From assembly GCA_964601325.1 (NCBI GenBank), contig CAZRNA010000089.1:1-6011 (forward strand): a stretch of 6,011 nt of DNA, written 5' to 3'. Below the pieces are notes generated by a model. That model saw only the letters and a list, made by a program, of their open reading frames with translations, was not told the origin of the DNA and did not search any database. The number at the start of each line of letters is the position of its first letter. The stretch's first letter is position 1. The position numbers were made by a program, and so were the translations under genes. Of the stretch, positions 1-5,391 are shown one piece after another. The stretch comes from CAVPLU01 sp964601325 (GTDB lineage: Archaea > Thermoproteota > Bathyarchaeia > 40CM-2-53-6).

Positions 1-1806
1 AGCATCGCTCTGTCGGCGATCGTTCAGATGATGTGCTACTCCGAATCCGCCGGAGTAATGTTCTCGATAGATCCCACGAATGGCGACGATTCTGTCGTCA
101 TGATAGAGGCAAATTACGGGCTGGGCGAATATGTCGTCCAAGGCAGAGTGACGCCTGACGACTACTACGTGGAGAAGAAGACGCTCAAGATTACACGCAA
201 GAATATCCCAACAAAGACGGTCATGCTCATACAGAAGCCGGAAGGCGGAACAGAGGACAAGCAGGTTCCAGAGTCGCTAAGGGATCGCCAAGTAATCACC
301 GACGGCCAGGTGGTAGAACTGGCGAAATACGCGCTCACAATCGAGCAACACTATAGGCGACCGATGGACATTGAGTGGGGACTCGACAGGCAAACGAGCA
401 AACTGCTAATATTACAGGCGCGGCCTGAAACCGTTTGGTCTCAGAAGAAAGGTCCAACCGAGCAGAAGGCGACGACTGTGACGACCGAGAGGAAGATCCT
501 TGTCAAAGGCCTACCTGCGTCACCGGGAATCGCTGCAGGAAAAGTCCATCTGATCCCGTCGGTGGAGCATGTCAGCGACTTTCAAGCTGGAGAGATTCTC
601 GTCACAGAGATGACTGCGCCCGATTGGGTTCCCGCTATGAAGAAGGCGAAAGCGATCGTCGCAGACAGCGGTGGCATGACCTGTCACGCAGCAATCGTCA
701 GCAGAGAACTTGGAATCCCGTGCATTGTAGGATCGAAGAATGGGACCAAGGTGCTCGCAACAGGTATGGAAGTCACGGTGGACGCGAAGAGGGGAGTCGT
801 ATACGAGGGGATCATGGAGGAAGCCATGGCTCCTCAAGTCCAGCAAGTCGCGGCCTCAGGCTCGACAGGATTCTCTGAGGCACCAGTGACTGGAACAAAG
901 ATACTCGTCAACCTCGGTGAACCGGACCTTGCGGAGAAAGTAGCTCAGCTCCCAGCCGACGGTGTCGGTCTTCTACGTATGGAATTCATCGTCAACGACC
1001 ACATCGGCAAGCATCCGATGTGGCTGATTGAGAACAAGCATCCGGAGGAGTTCGTTGACAAACTCGCGGAAGGGCTCGCGACATTCTGCAGAGCCTTCCA
1101 TCCAAGACCCGTGGTGCTCAGGTTCAGCGACTTCAAGACGAACGAGTACGCCAAACTGCAAGGCGGAGAGAAATACGAAGGCGGTATAAAGGAAGCGAAC
1201 CCGCTGCTCGGATTCAGAGGAGCAAGCCGCTACACCGATCCAAAGTACGAACCAGCATTCAAACTCGAGATCGCGGCCGTCAAGAAAGTCAGAAACGAAA
1301 TGGCCCTAAAGAATCTGTGGTGCATGATCCCATTCAACAGAACAGTCGATGAGTTCGTGAAGATCCGTGAACTACTTCAACGCGAAGGCCTCAAACAAGA
1401 CGACGACTTCAAACTCTGGATCATGGCCGAAATCCCCAGCAACATACTCCTAGCTGACGAATTCTGCAAAGCAGGAGCAGACGGCTTCTCGATCGGCAGC
1501 AACGACCTCACCATGCTCATACTAGGCGCAGACAGAGACAACGAAATACTGGCACCATTGTTCGATGAGAGGAACCTTGCAGTCAAGCGTGCGATAAAGA
1601 GTCTGATAGAGACAGCTCACCAGTACGGCAAGACAGTCAGCATCTGCGGACAAGCTCCGAGCGTATACCCAGAGTTCACAAGATTCCTAGTCGAATCCGG
1701 TATCGATAGTGTATCCGTCAACCCCGACGCCGTCGTACAAACTAGGAAACTCGTAGCACAAGTTGAGCAGAGGATCATCCTCGAAAAGCTCACGCGGCAG
1801 CACTGA
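1..1806 (+). CDS. ppsA: Phosphoenolpyruvate synthase, 5'-truncated by window edge
   Basis: This enzyme converts pyruvate, ATP and water to PEP, AMP and phosphate, the entry step of gluconeogenesis, in the cytoplasm. The frame is open from base 1, giving 601 residues; roughly the first 200 of the usual 750-820 lie outside the window, so the start is not visible. Residues 1-140 are the end of the ATP-binding domain (SAGVMFSIDP, DIEWGLD, LQARPETVW). The swivelling phosphohistidine domain follows, with the GGMTCHAAIV motif; the catalytic His is residue 229 (codon 685-687). The C-terminal TIM barrel carries GVGLLRMEF, FSDFKTNEYA, NPLLGFRGASRY, AEIPSN, GSNDLT and ICGQAPS, whose Cys (residue 549, codon 1645-1647) is the expected catalytic proton donor. 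The barrel reads very like the Escherichia coli enzyme. The motif usually read as GSNDxTQL is GSNDLTML here. It ends convergently with the thioredoxin gene. Pyruvate phosphate dikinase is less likely because of the PpsA-type barrel sequence. Confidence 0.97.
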   Translation, partial: SIALSAIVQMMCYSESAGVMFSIDPTNGDDSVVMIEANYGLGEYVVQGRVTPDDYYVEKKTLKITRKNIPTKTVMLIQKPEGGTEDKQVPESLRDRQVITDGQVVELAKYALTIEQHYRRPMDIEWGLDRQTSKLLILQARPETVWSQKKGPTEQKATTVTTERKILVKGLPASPGIAAGKVHLIPSVEHVSDFQAGEILVTEMTAPDWVPAMKKAKAIVADSGGMTCHAAIVSRELGIPCIVGSKNGTKVLATGMEVTVDAKRGVVYEGIMEEAMAPQVQQVAASGSTGFSEAPVTGTKILVNLGEPDLAEKVAQLPADGVGLLRMEFIVNDHIGKHPMWLIENKHPEEFVDKLAEGLATFCRAFHPRPVVLRFSDFKTNEYAKLQGGEKYEGGIKEANPLLGFRGASRYTDPKYEPAFKLEIAAVKKVRNEMALKNLWCMIPFNRTVDEFVKIRELLQREGLKQDDDFKLWIMAEIPSNILLADEFCKAGADGFSIGSNDLTMLILGADRDNEILAPLFDERNLAVKRAIKSLIETAHQYGKTVSICGQAPSVYPEFTRFLVESGIDSVSVNPDAVVQTRKLVAQVEQRIILEKLTRQH

Positions 1807-1838
1807 AGACAACTGCTGCAACGGAACCGTAGAGTCAC

Positions 1839-1883
1839 GCCGGGCGAGGGGGGGTACCCCCCTATAGTGGGGTCGGGGCCGGC
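1839..1883. repeat. Nested palindromic element with 14-bp GGGGGGTACCCCCC core
   Basis: A perfect 14-bp palindrome, six G, TA, six C, lies at 1849-1862. An outer arm GCCGG (1839-1843) matches CCGGC (1879-1883). The C-run at 1859-1862 can instead pair with GGGG at 1869-1872 across the loop TATAGT, so two hairpins compete for the same C-run. Function is unknown. It begins 32 nt after the ppsA stop, so it could protect or end the ppsA transcript, or it could be a dispersed intergenic repeat. Confidence 0.6.
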
Positions 1884-1939
1884 AAACGGAAATCACACAC
1901 GAGATATCCGCTTAAGTGGCCAACTCTCGCAGGGCCCGT

Positions 1940-1979
1940 CGAGACTCGTGGCCAGTCGTCGGGAATCCAGCGTGTCTCG
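1940..1979. repeat. Inverted repeat CGAGAC/GTCTCG
   Basis: CGAGAC at 1940-1945 pairs perfectly with GTCTCG at 1974-1979, with 28 nt between. The palindrome TGGCCA also occurs twice close by (1917-1922 and 1949-1954), so alternative pairings exist. Function is unknown; chance is possible in GC-rich DNA. Confidence 0.35.
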
Positions 1980-1996
1980 GGCTCTGAATTCAGCCC
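1979..1996. repeat. Hairpin GGGCT/AGCCC downstream of thioredoxin stop
   Basis: GGGCT (1979-1983) and AGCCC (1992-1996) flank an 8-nt loop, CTGAATTC. The hairpin lies 17 nt past the end of the minus-strand thioredoxin gene and could cap its transcript. No U-tract follows on the minus strand, so it is not a standard intrinsic terminator. Confidence 0.35.
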
Positions 1997-2013
1997 AGTT
2001 TGTTCCGGCGCAT

Positions 2014-2361
2014 TCAGGAGGGTTCGAGGAAACGATCAAGAACGTTCCTGATATCCTGTTTCGAAACTGAGCCAACGATGCGCTCAACCTCGGTTCCTCC
2101 CTGCAGAAACAAGAGCGTCGGGATTCCCATGACCCCGAACCGTTCGGTCGTGGCAGGGTTCTCGTCGGTGTTCAGCTTCCCAATAATGACTCTGTCCGCG
2201 TATTCTTCCGCAAGCTCCTCGATGACTGGCTCCATCGCCATGCAGGGACCACACCATGGCGCCCAAAAATCCACCATCATCAGATCGTATCGTTCAACGG
2301 CTAGATCGAACCCATCATCAGCAAGAGTCATCGGCTGTGCAACGTGATCATCTGACTCCAT
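2014..2361 (-). CDS. trx: Thioredoxin
   Basis: A small cytoplasmic dithiol-disulfide oxidoreductase that reduces protein disulfides and is itself recharged by a thioredoxin reductase (not in the window). The 115-residue protein has the full thioredoxin fold signature: buried Asp31 in VDFW, the active site WCGPC (Cys37, Cys40), KLNTDENP at 62-69 and the cis-Pro loop GIPTLLF with Pro81. A glycine-containing helix-strand end (GSVSKQDI) follows. It has an acidic, Met-containing extension of about 20 residues before the fold, slightly longer than the E. coli protein. No signal peptide or membrane segment is seen. The start at 2361 is supported by GAGGT seven bases upstream on the minus strand; Met11 is an alternative start. 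It is transcribed alone, convergent with ppsA and divergent from the metallopeptidase gene. Confidence 0.95.
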   Translation of the reverse strand: MESDDHVAQPMTLADDGFDLAVERYDLMMVDFWAPWCGPCMAMEPVIEELAEEYADRVIIGKLNTDENPATTERFGVMGIPTLLFLQGGTEVERIVGSVSKQDIRNVLDRFLEPS

Positions 2362-2368
2362 GTGCAGT

Positions 2369-2373
2369 ACCTC
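2369..2373 (-). promoter_or_regulatory. Shine-Dalgarno site of thioredoxin gene
   Basis: On the minus strand GAGGT lies 7 nt before the ATG whose first base is 2361. It matches the anti-SD of archaeal 16S rRNA and fixes the upstream start rather than Met11. Confidence 0.65.
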
Positions 2374-2404
2374 TGCGATTGGAAGGTATCGTTCGTTGCA
2401 CCAG

Positions 2405-2412
2405 AATAAAAG
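2405..2412 (-). promoter_or_regulatory. Probable TATA box of thioredoxin gene
   Basis: The minus strand reads CTTTTATTC here, the most T/A-rich stretch in the divergent intergenic region. It is 44-51 nt upstream of the start codon, which would put transcription start near 2382 and leave a leader of about 20 nt containing the SD. The site was chosen by eye. Confidence 0.45.
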
Positions 2413-2503
2413 AAGATCGTCACGGCATCAATCCTTGTCGAGTTATCACTTGGTCGAATCATTCAATGTCGGTCAAGCCATATGATGATGAACGAAACTC
2501 GGC

Positions 2504-2577
2504 GATCGCTGCTCGCTCTCGCTCGCCACCAAAGCCTCTCGTGAAGTTGACAGTTTCGACCGTGAGAGGGAGCGATC
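2504..2577. repeat. Bulged inverted repeat with nested inner hairpins
   Basis: GATCGCT (2504-2510) plus CTCTC (2516-2520) pairs with GAGAG...AGCGATC (2564-2577), with a small bulge on the left arm. Inside it, CCTCTC (2535-2540) can pair instead with GAGAGG (2564-2569), and GTTGA/TCGAC form a small inner hairpin. If the metallopeptidase transcript starts upstream, this would be a structured leader; it may equally be a protein-binding site. Confidence 0.4.
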
Positions 2578-2579
2578 AT

Positions 2580-2597
2580 TTGCACACTGGTTGCACA
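2580..2597 (+). repeat. TTGCACA tandem direct repeat, 11-bp period
   Basis: TTGCACA occurs at 2580-2586 and again at 2591-2597, one helical turn apart and 35-52 nt before the metallopeptidase start. TTGCAC also occurs at 2396-2401, between the thioredoxin TATA box and start codon. The spacing suits a regulator binding one face of the helix, but this is inference. Confidence 0.35.
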
Positions 2598-2621
2598 ACA
2601 CCTTATGCCGTCGCGAAGCTT

Positions 2622-2626
2622 AGGAG
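2622..2626 (+). promoter_or_regulatory. Shine-Dalgarno site of metallopeptidase gene
   Basis: AGGAG ends 5 nt before the ATG at 2632. It favours that start over the in-frame ATG at 2605, which has no SD. Confidence 0.65.
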
Positions 2627-2631
2627 TAGCC

Positions 2632-3030
2632 ATGCCGATCAAGTACTTCCCCGCCTCCGATGTAAAGCACTTGACAGATCGATTAATTCAGGAACTGAAC
2701 TTCGCTCACATCCCAAGCGAGAGAGTAATCTGCATTAGGAGTGTTGGGTCAAAATCACGAGGCACCATCGCGAGGGTGCACTCGTTCCCGAGAGTCTGGC
2801 AGCGGGGCCTTGGCATGAAGGCCCATTATGCAATTGAGGTCATCTCCGAACACTTTGACGATCTCTCGACGACAGAACAGGAGAAAGTTGTGATCCACGA
2901 GTTGCTTCATATACCGAAGAGTTTCGGCGGTGGATTCCGCCACCATAAGGATTGGGTTACGAGGCGTAGAGTGGATCGGCTTCATGCTGCCCTAGTTGCG
3001 GATCGTCTGAGGGGCCCAAGCAACGGTTAA
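2632..3030 (+). CDS. Putative zinc metallopeptidase (HELLH; phage/archaeal metallopeptidase-like family)
   Basis: A 132-residue soluble protein with the zincin signature HELLH at residues 89-93: His89 and His93 should bind zinc and Glu90 should be the catalytic base. His104 or His105 (GFRHHKDW) is the likely third ligand. The sequence VIHELLHIPKSFGGGFRHH resembles the small putative metallopeptidase family described from phages and archaea (Pfam PhageMetallopep, from memory). Upstream are a conserved-looking RGTIARVHSFPRVWQ segment (43-57) and an AIEV strand before the helix, as in minimal zincins. There is no signal peptide or membrane segment, so it should act in the cytoplasm; the substrate is unknown. 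It lies 36 nt upstream of dph2 on the same strand and may be co-transcribed. The ATG at 2632 is preferred because of AGGAG; an ATG at 2605 would add nine residues. A SprT-like DNA-protein crosslink protease is a more distant alternative. Confidence 0.8.
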   Translation: MPIKYFPASDVKHLTDRLIQELNFAHIPSERVICIRSVGSKSRGTIARVHSFPRVWQRGLGMKAHYAIEVISEHFDDLSTTEQEKVVIHELLHIPKSFGGGFRHHKDWVTRRRVDRLHAALVADRLRGPSNG

Positions 3031-3032
3031 TT

Positions 3033-3059
3033 CGAGGACACCTCGTGCGCTAGTCCTCG
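3033..3059 (+). repeat. Competing inverted repeats in front of dph2
   Basis: CGAGGAC at 3033-3039 pairs perfectly with GTCCTCG at 3053-3059. The same left arm can form a tighter hairpin, CGAGG-ACA-CCTCG, using 3041-3045. The element fills the 36-nt gap between the metallopeptidase stop and the dph2 ATG and ends 7 nt before that ATG. No SD is visible in the gap. It could act as an attenuator, a processing site or a brake on dph2 translation; none of this is shown. Confidence 0.45.
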
Positions 3060-3066
3060 TAATGCC

Positions 3067-4107
3067 ATGTACGATCTCGAAGAGGCTCATCTAATCGACG
3101 AGATCAAGAAGCGATCACCTCGTCGTGTCCTGCTGCAGTTACCGGAGGGACTGAAGCCCCGAGCGGCAAGACTTGCCGACAAACTCCAGACTGCAACCGG
3201 AGCAGAAGTGCTCGTTTCCGGAGATCCATGCTACGGTGCCTGCGATCTCGCATTGCACCAGATGAAGGAGCTACGCGCAGATCTCTTGATTCACGTGGGG
3301 CACGCAGAGATTCCAGACGAATACGTTCACGATGACGTAATCTACGTCGAAGCAAGATCAGATGAGAAGATCGAGAAACCACTAGCCGAGGCCTTGAAGC
3401 TCCTAAAGGATGAAAAGAGCGTTGGATTGGTTGCGTCTGTCCAGCATTTGCACTTGCTTAAGCTGGCAAAGGAATCGCTGGAGCAGGCCGGAAAGACCGT
3501 TTGGATAGGGAGAGCATCAGGACGGCTGAGACACGATGGTCAGATTCTCGGATGCGATTACGGGAGCGCACTATCAATCGCGAACAAGGTTGAAGCGTTC
3601 GTAGTGATCGCAGCGGGCGACTTCCACGCTCTCGGAGTCTCGCTATCCACAGGTAAGAGGACGATAGTGGCCGATCCATACCAGCAGACAGCACGTGATA
3701 CCACACGCCTTGTCGACAAGATACTGCGGCAGAGATATGCCACAATTCTGAAGTTCAAGGAAGCAAAGAGAATCGGTATCGTCGTTGGACTGAAAAGTGG
3801 CCAAATGAGTCTGGCGCTCGCAAGAAGACTGAAGACCCTCCTGGAGCTGAGTGGCAAGAACTGTACACTGATCGCTTCCTCTGAACTGACTCCAGAATCA
3901 ATAGAGTCGTTCACAGATCTGGATGGGATCGTGGAGACCGCGTGCCCAAGAGTTGCGATCGACGACCGAAGTCGCTATCACAAGCCTGTGGTGAATCCGG
4001 AAGAGGCGCTGATCGCGATCGGCAAGAAAAGCTGGGAAGAGTACGGTAAGCATACCGAAGAAACATGGGATCGAACGTCTCCTCCAACGAATGAGGCCGC
4101 ATCCTAG
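3067..4107 (+). CDS. dph2: Diphthamide biosynthesis enzyme Dph2 (3-amino-3-carboxypropyl transferase)
   Basis: This enzyme carries out the first step of diphthamide synthesis: a [4Fe-4S] cluster cleaves S-adenosylmethionine and transfers the 3-amino-3-carboxypropyl group to a histidine of elongation factor aEF2. Archaeal Dph2 works as a homodimer in the cytoplasm. The 346-residue length is typical of archaea. All three expected cluster cysteines are present, one per Rossmann-like domain: Cys59 in PCYGACD, Cys163 in LGCDYG and Cys293 in ETACPRVAIDD. Other family segments are LLQLPEGLK (22-30), HVGHAEIP (76-83) and the stretch around 180-205 (AAGDFHALG, ADPY). No SD precedes the ATG; the gap is filled by inverted repeats, and an out-of-frame ATG lies at 3062. 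Its 3' end overlaps the methylase gene by 17 nt, which suggests coupled translation. The charged C-terminal tail after about residue 325 looks unconserved. Confidence 0.96.
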   Translation: MYDLEEAHLIDEIKKRSPRRVLLQLPEGLKPRAARLADKLQTATGAEVLVSGDPCYGACDLALHQMKELRADLLIHVGHAEIPDEYVHDDVIYVEARSDEKIEKPLAEALKLLKDEKSVGLVASVQHLHLLKLAKESLEQAGKTVWIGRASGRLRHDGQILGCDYGSALSIANKVEAFVVIAAGDFHALGVSLSTGKRTIVADPYQQTARDTTRLVDKILRQRYATILKFKEAKRIGIVVGLKSGQMSLALARRLKTLLELSGKNCTLIASSELTPESIESFTDLDGIVETACPRVAIDDRSRYHKPVVNPEEALIAIGKKSWEEYGKHTEETWDRTSPPTNEAAS

Positions 4108-4669
4108 CCCTCGCATTCGGCTGGAGCAGTACACAACCCCCGCGGCCATCGCGGCTGACATTCTCTTCCTTGCGGCCTTCGTATACCAAGATATTGTAGG
4201 CAAGACCGTTGTTGATCTCGGAGCAGGCACCGGCAGACTTGCCATAGGCGCCGCCGCCCTCGGCGCCCATCAGGTTACGGCAATAGACATCGATCCAGTC
4301 GCAATTCAAGTTGCCCGAGAGAACGCGGAGACGGCAATGGCCGATATAGACTGGATAGTCGGGGATCTGGAGGCGATCCACGGTGAATTCGACACTGTCA
4401 TAATGAATCCACCTTTTGGAACAAAGCAGAGGCACCTTGACAAGGTCTTCCTGGGAAAAGCCATCCAGCTAGGGGATGTGGTCTATTCCTTGCACAAGGC
4501 AGCTACTCGGGAGCACATCTCACGATACCTGAAGCAACACGGATGCAAGGTACGTGCCATCCACGAATACACGCTAGACATCCCAATGATGTTCGAGCAT
4601 CATAGGAAGCGGAAGCATCCTGTCAAGGTTGACTGCTATCGAGTGGAGACAAAGGCAAGCCCGCAATAG
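4091..4669 (+). CDS. METTL5-like RNA N6-adenine methyltransferase (predicted)
   Basis: A 192-residue class I SAM-dependent methyltransferase. LEQYTTP (11-17) is the family N-terminal motif. VDLGAGTGRLAIGA (41-54) is the SAM-binding motif I, and AIDIDP (64-69) holds the acidic residue for the SAM ribose. NPPFG (106-110) is the (N/D)PPF catalytic motif of enzymes that methylate the amino group of adenine. The basic HHRKRKHPVKVDCYRV tail is typical of this group. Human METTL5 makes m6A in 18S rRNA with TRMT112 as partner; by homology the likely substrate here is small-subunit rRNA, which is inference. The start overlaps the dph2 end by 17 nt and has no clear SD, so translation is probably coupled. 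A protein glutamine methyltransferase (HemK/PrmC) is less likely given LEQY and the length. Confidence 0.88.
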   Translation: MRPHPSPRIRLEQYTTPAAIAADILFLAAFVYQDIVGKTVVDLGAGTGRLAIGAAALGAHQVTAIDIDPVAIQVARENAETAMADIDWIVGDLEAIHGEFDTVIMNPPFGTKQRHLDKVFLGKAIQLGDVVYSLHKAATREHISRYLKQHGCKVRAIHEYTLDIPMMFEHHRKRKHPVKVDCYRVETKASPQ

Positions 4670-4694
4670 CTAGACGTTCTGAGGATTGTCCCTG

Positions 4695-4702
4695 CTTATA
4701 TA
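4695..4702 (+). promoter_or_regulatory. Probable TATA box driving csl4-rpoL
   Basis: CTTATATA lies in the 92-nt gap between the methylase stop and the csl4 ATG and is close to the archaeal TATA consensus. Transcription would start about 25 nt downstream, near 4722-4726, leaving a leader of about 36 nt without an SD. It suggests csl4-rpoL and what follows can be expressed separately from dph2 and the methylase gene. Confidence 0.65.
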
Positions 4703-4761
4703 CGGCCGTTCTTATTATGGAACAAAGCTTCGGTTGAGCTAACCTCTCCATCTAAAGACCC

Positions 4762-5391
4762 ATGAGAACAAGCAAGGTTCAATCAGAAATGCCTGCAAGA
4801 GATTTTCGTAAGCCACAATTTGTCGTTCCCGGAGAGGACCTATGCGTTGCTGAGGAGTTCTCACCAGGTCCCGGCACCTACGAGAGTGGCGGGGTAGTCT
4901 ATTCTCACCTTACTGGCGAAAGGGTGGCGGATCTAAAGGAGAGAGAAGTGAGGGTTGTTGCGAAGGGTAGAATTCCAGTAATGCCGACGGATGGCTCAAC
5001 GATAATCGGCGAAGTCTCAAATGGCCATGACAAGTCGGCTATCATCAGCATATACAAGGTTGACTCGGAAACCCTCGGCAGACCGTTCACAGGCATCCTT
5101 CATATTTCCTCGTCAAGTCCAAGGTACGAGCGGAGCATGGAAGATGTCTGTAAGACAGGTGACATGATTAGAGCCAAGGTCTTCAACGATAAGAACAGGA
5201 TTCCAGAGCTGACAACGGCCGGGAGAGGGCTTGGGGTAATCCGAGCGTATTGCTCAAGATGCGGCGGATTGCTTGTCGTGACAAACCGCAGGCTACAGTG
5301 TCGTGAGTGCGGCAACGTGGAGCATAGGCGCTTGGCCGATGACTACGCAGGAAACGAGGTGGGTACGGTTGAATCTCAAAGTTCTAGCTAG
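4762..5391 (+). CDS. csl4: Exosome RNA-binding cap subunit Csl4
   Basis: Csl4 sits with Rrp4 on top of the archaeal exosome's Rrp41-Rrp42 ring, binds RNA entering the 3'-5' degradation channel, and is known in archaea to link DnaG to the complex. The 209 residues show the three expected parts: an N-terminal barrel (VVPGEDL at 21-27, GPGTYESGGVVYSHLTGE), a central S1 RNA-binding domain (about 75-150, with GEVSNG, LHISSSS and GDMIRAKV) and a C-terminal zinc ribbon with Cys164, Cys167, Cys180 and Cys183 (CSRCGG...CRECG). The start at 4762 fits the upstream TATA box; an internal ATG at 4789 (Met10) could also serve, and neither has an SD. The 3' end overlaps rpoL by 23 nt. A Ser-rich tail follows the zinc ribbon. 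Confidence 0.95.
   Translation: MRTSKVQSEMPARDFRKPQFVVPGEDLCVAEEFSPGPGTYESGGVVYSHLTGERVADLKEREVRVVAKGRIPVMPTDGSTIIGEVSNGHDKSAIISIYKVDSETLGRPFTGILHISSSSPRYERSMEDVCKTGDMIRAKVFNDKNRIPELTTAGRGLGVIRAYCSRCGGLLVVTNRRLQCRECGNVEHRRLADDYAGNEVGTVESQSSS
5356..5361 (+). promoter_or_regulatory. Shine-Dalgarno site of rpoL, inside csl4
   Basis: GAGGTG lies 7 nt before the TTG at 5369, at ideal spacing. It sits within the csl4 coding sequence and settles the TTG start of rpoL over the upstream ATGs in that frame at 5303 and 5339. Confidence 0.7.

Larger units (their letters stand above)
1807..2013. other. GC-rich convergent intergenic region rich in inverted repeats
   Basis: This 207-bp stretch separates the 3' ends of ppsA (+) and the thioredoxin gene (-). 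No credible protein is visible on either strand; the one short plus-strand frame runs antisense into the thioredoxin gene. It contains three sets of inverted repeats (1839-1883, 1940-1979, 1979-1996). There is no T-run on either strand of the kind expected at an archaeal terminator. I looked for a tRNA and found neither a 7-bp acceptor stem nor a T-loop. It may be a bidirectional 3' UTR or may encode an unrecognised structured RNA. Confidence 0.6.
2362..2631. other. Divergent intergenic region, thioredoxin / metallopeptidase
   Basis: This 270-bp stretch separates two divergent genes. It contains the thioredoxin promoter and SD at the left, a long bulged inverted repeat (2504-2577), a TTGCACA tandem direct repeat (2580-2597) and the metallopeptidase SD at the right. 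No convincing TATA box for the rightward gene is seen; CTTATG at 2602-2607 is a weak candidate. The plus strand stays open for part of it (2256-2738), but that frame is antisense to the thioredoxin gene and has no recognisable protein. Confidence 0.5.

Noticed and set aside
1..27. Truncated ppsA as a pseudogene
   Set aside because: The frame is open from base 1 with conserved PpsA sequence, so the missing N-terminus is a window-edge effect.
435..878. Plus-strand open frame of 147 codons inside ppsA
   Set aside because: Its translation is a low-complexity Arg/Asp/Ser-rich shadow of the ppsA frame.
1839..1910. Possible tRNA starting GCCGGGC
   Set aside because: No matching 7-bp acceptor 3' strand, no TTCRA T-loop and no anticodon arm.
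1979..1996. Intrinsic terminator for the thioredoxin gene
   Set aside because: The stem is only 5 bp, and no U-rich tract follows on the minus strand.
2482..2491. Possible C/D box sRNA: ATGATGA matches the C box (RUGAUGA)
   Set aside because: No CUGA D or D' box lies within the next 70 nt, so the guide architecture is absent.
2605..2631. Upstream ATG as metallopeptidase start
   Set aside because: AGGAG is placed for the ATG at 2632, and the extra nine residues do not look like part of the domain.
2256..2738. Plus-strand open frame of 160 codons across the divergent intergenic region
   Set aside because: It overlaps both the thioredoxin and metallopeptidase genes in wrong frames, has no SD and no family resemblance.
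3911..4435. Long open frame on the minus strand (174 codons) across the dph2-methylase junction
   Set aside because: It is antisense to two well-supported genes, and its translation is Cys/Arg/Ser-rich with no recognisable domain.
5303..5368. Upstream ATG as rpoL start
   Set aside because: The extra 22 residues are encoded within csl4, including its zinc ribbon region, and do not resemble RpoL; the TTG at 5369 has an SD and gives the family length.
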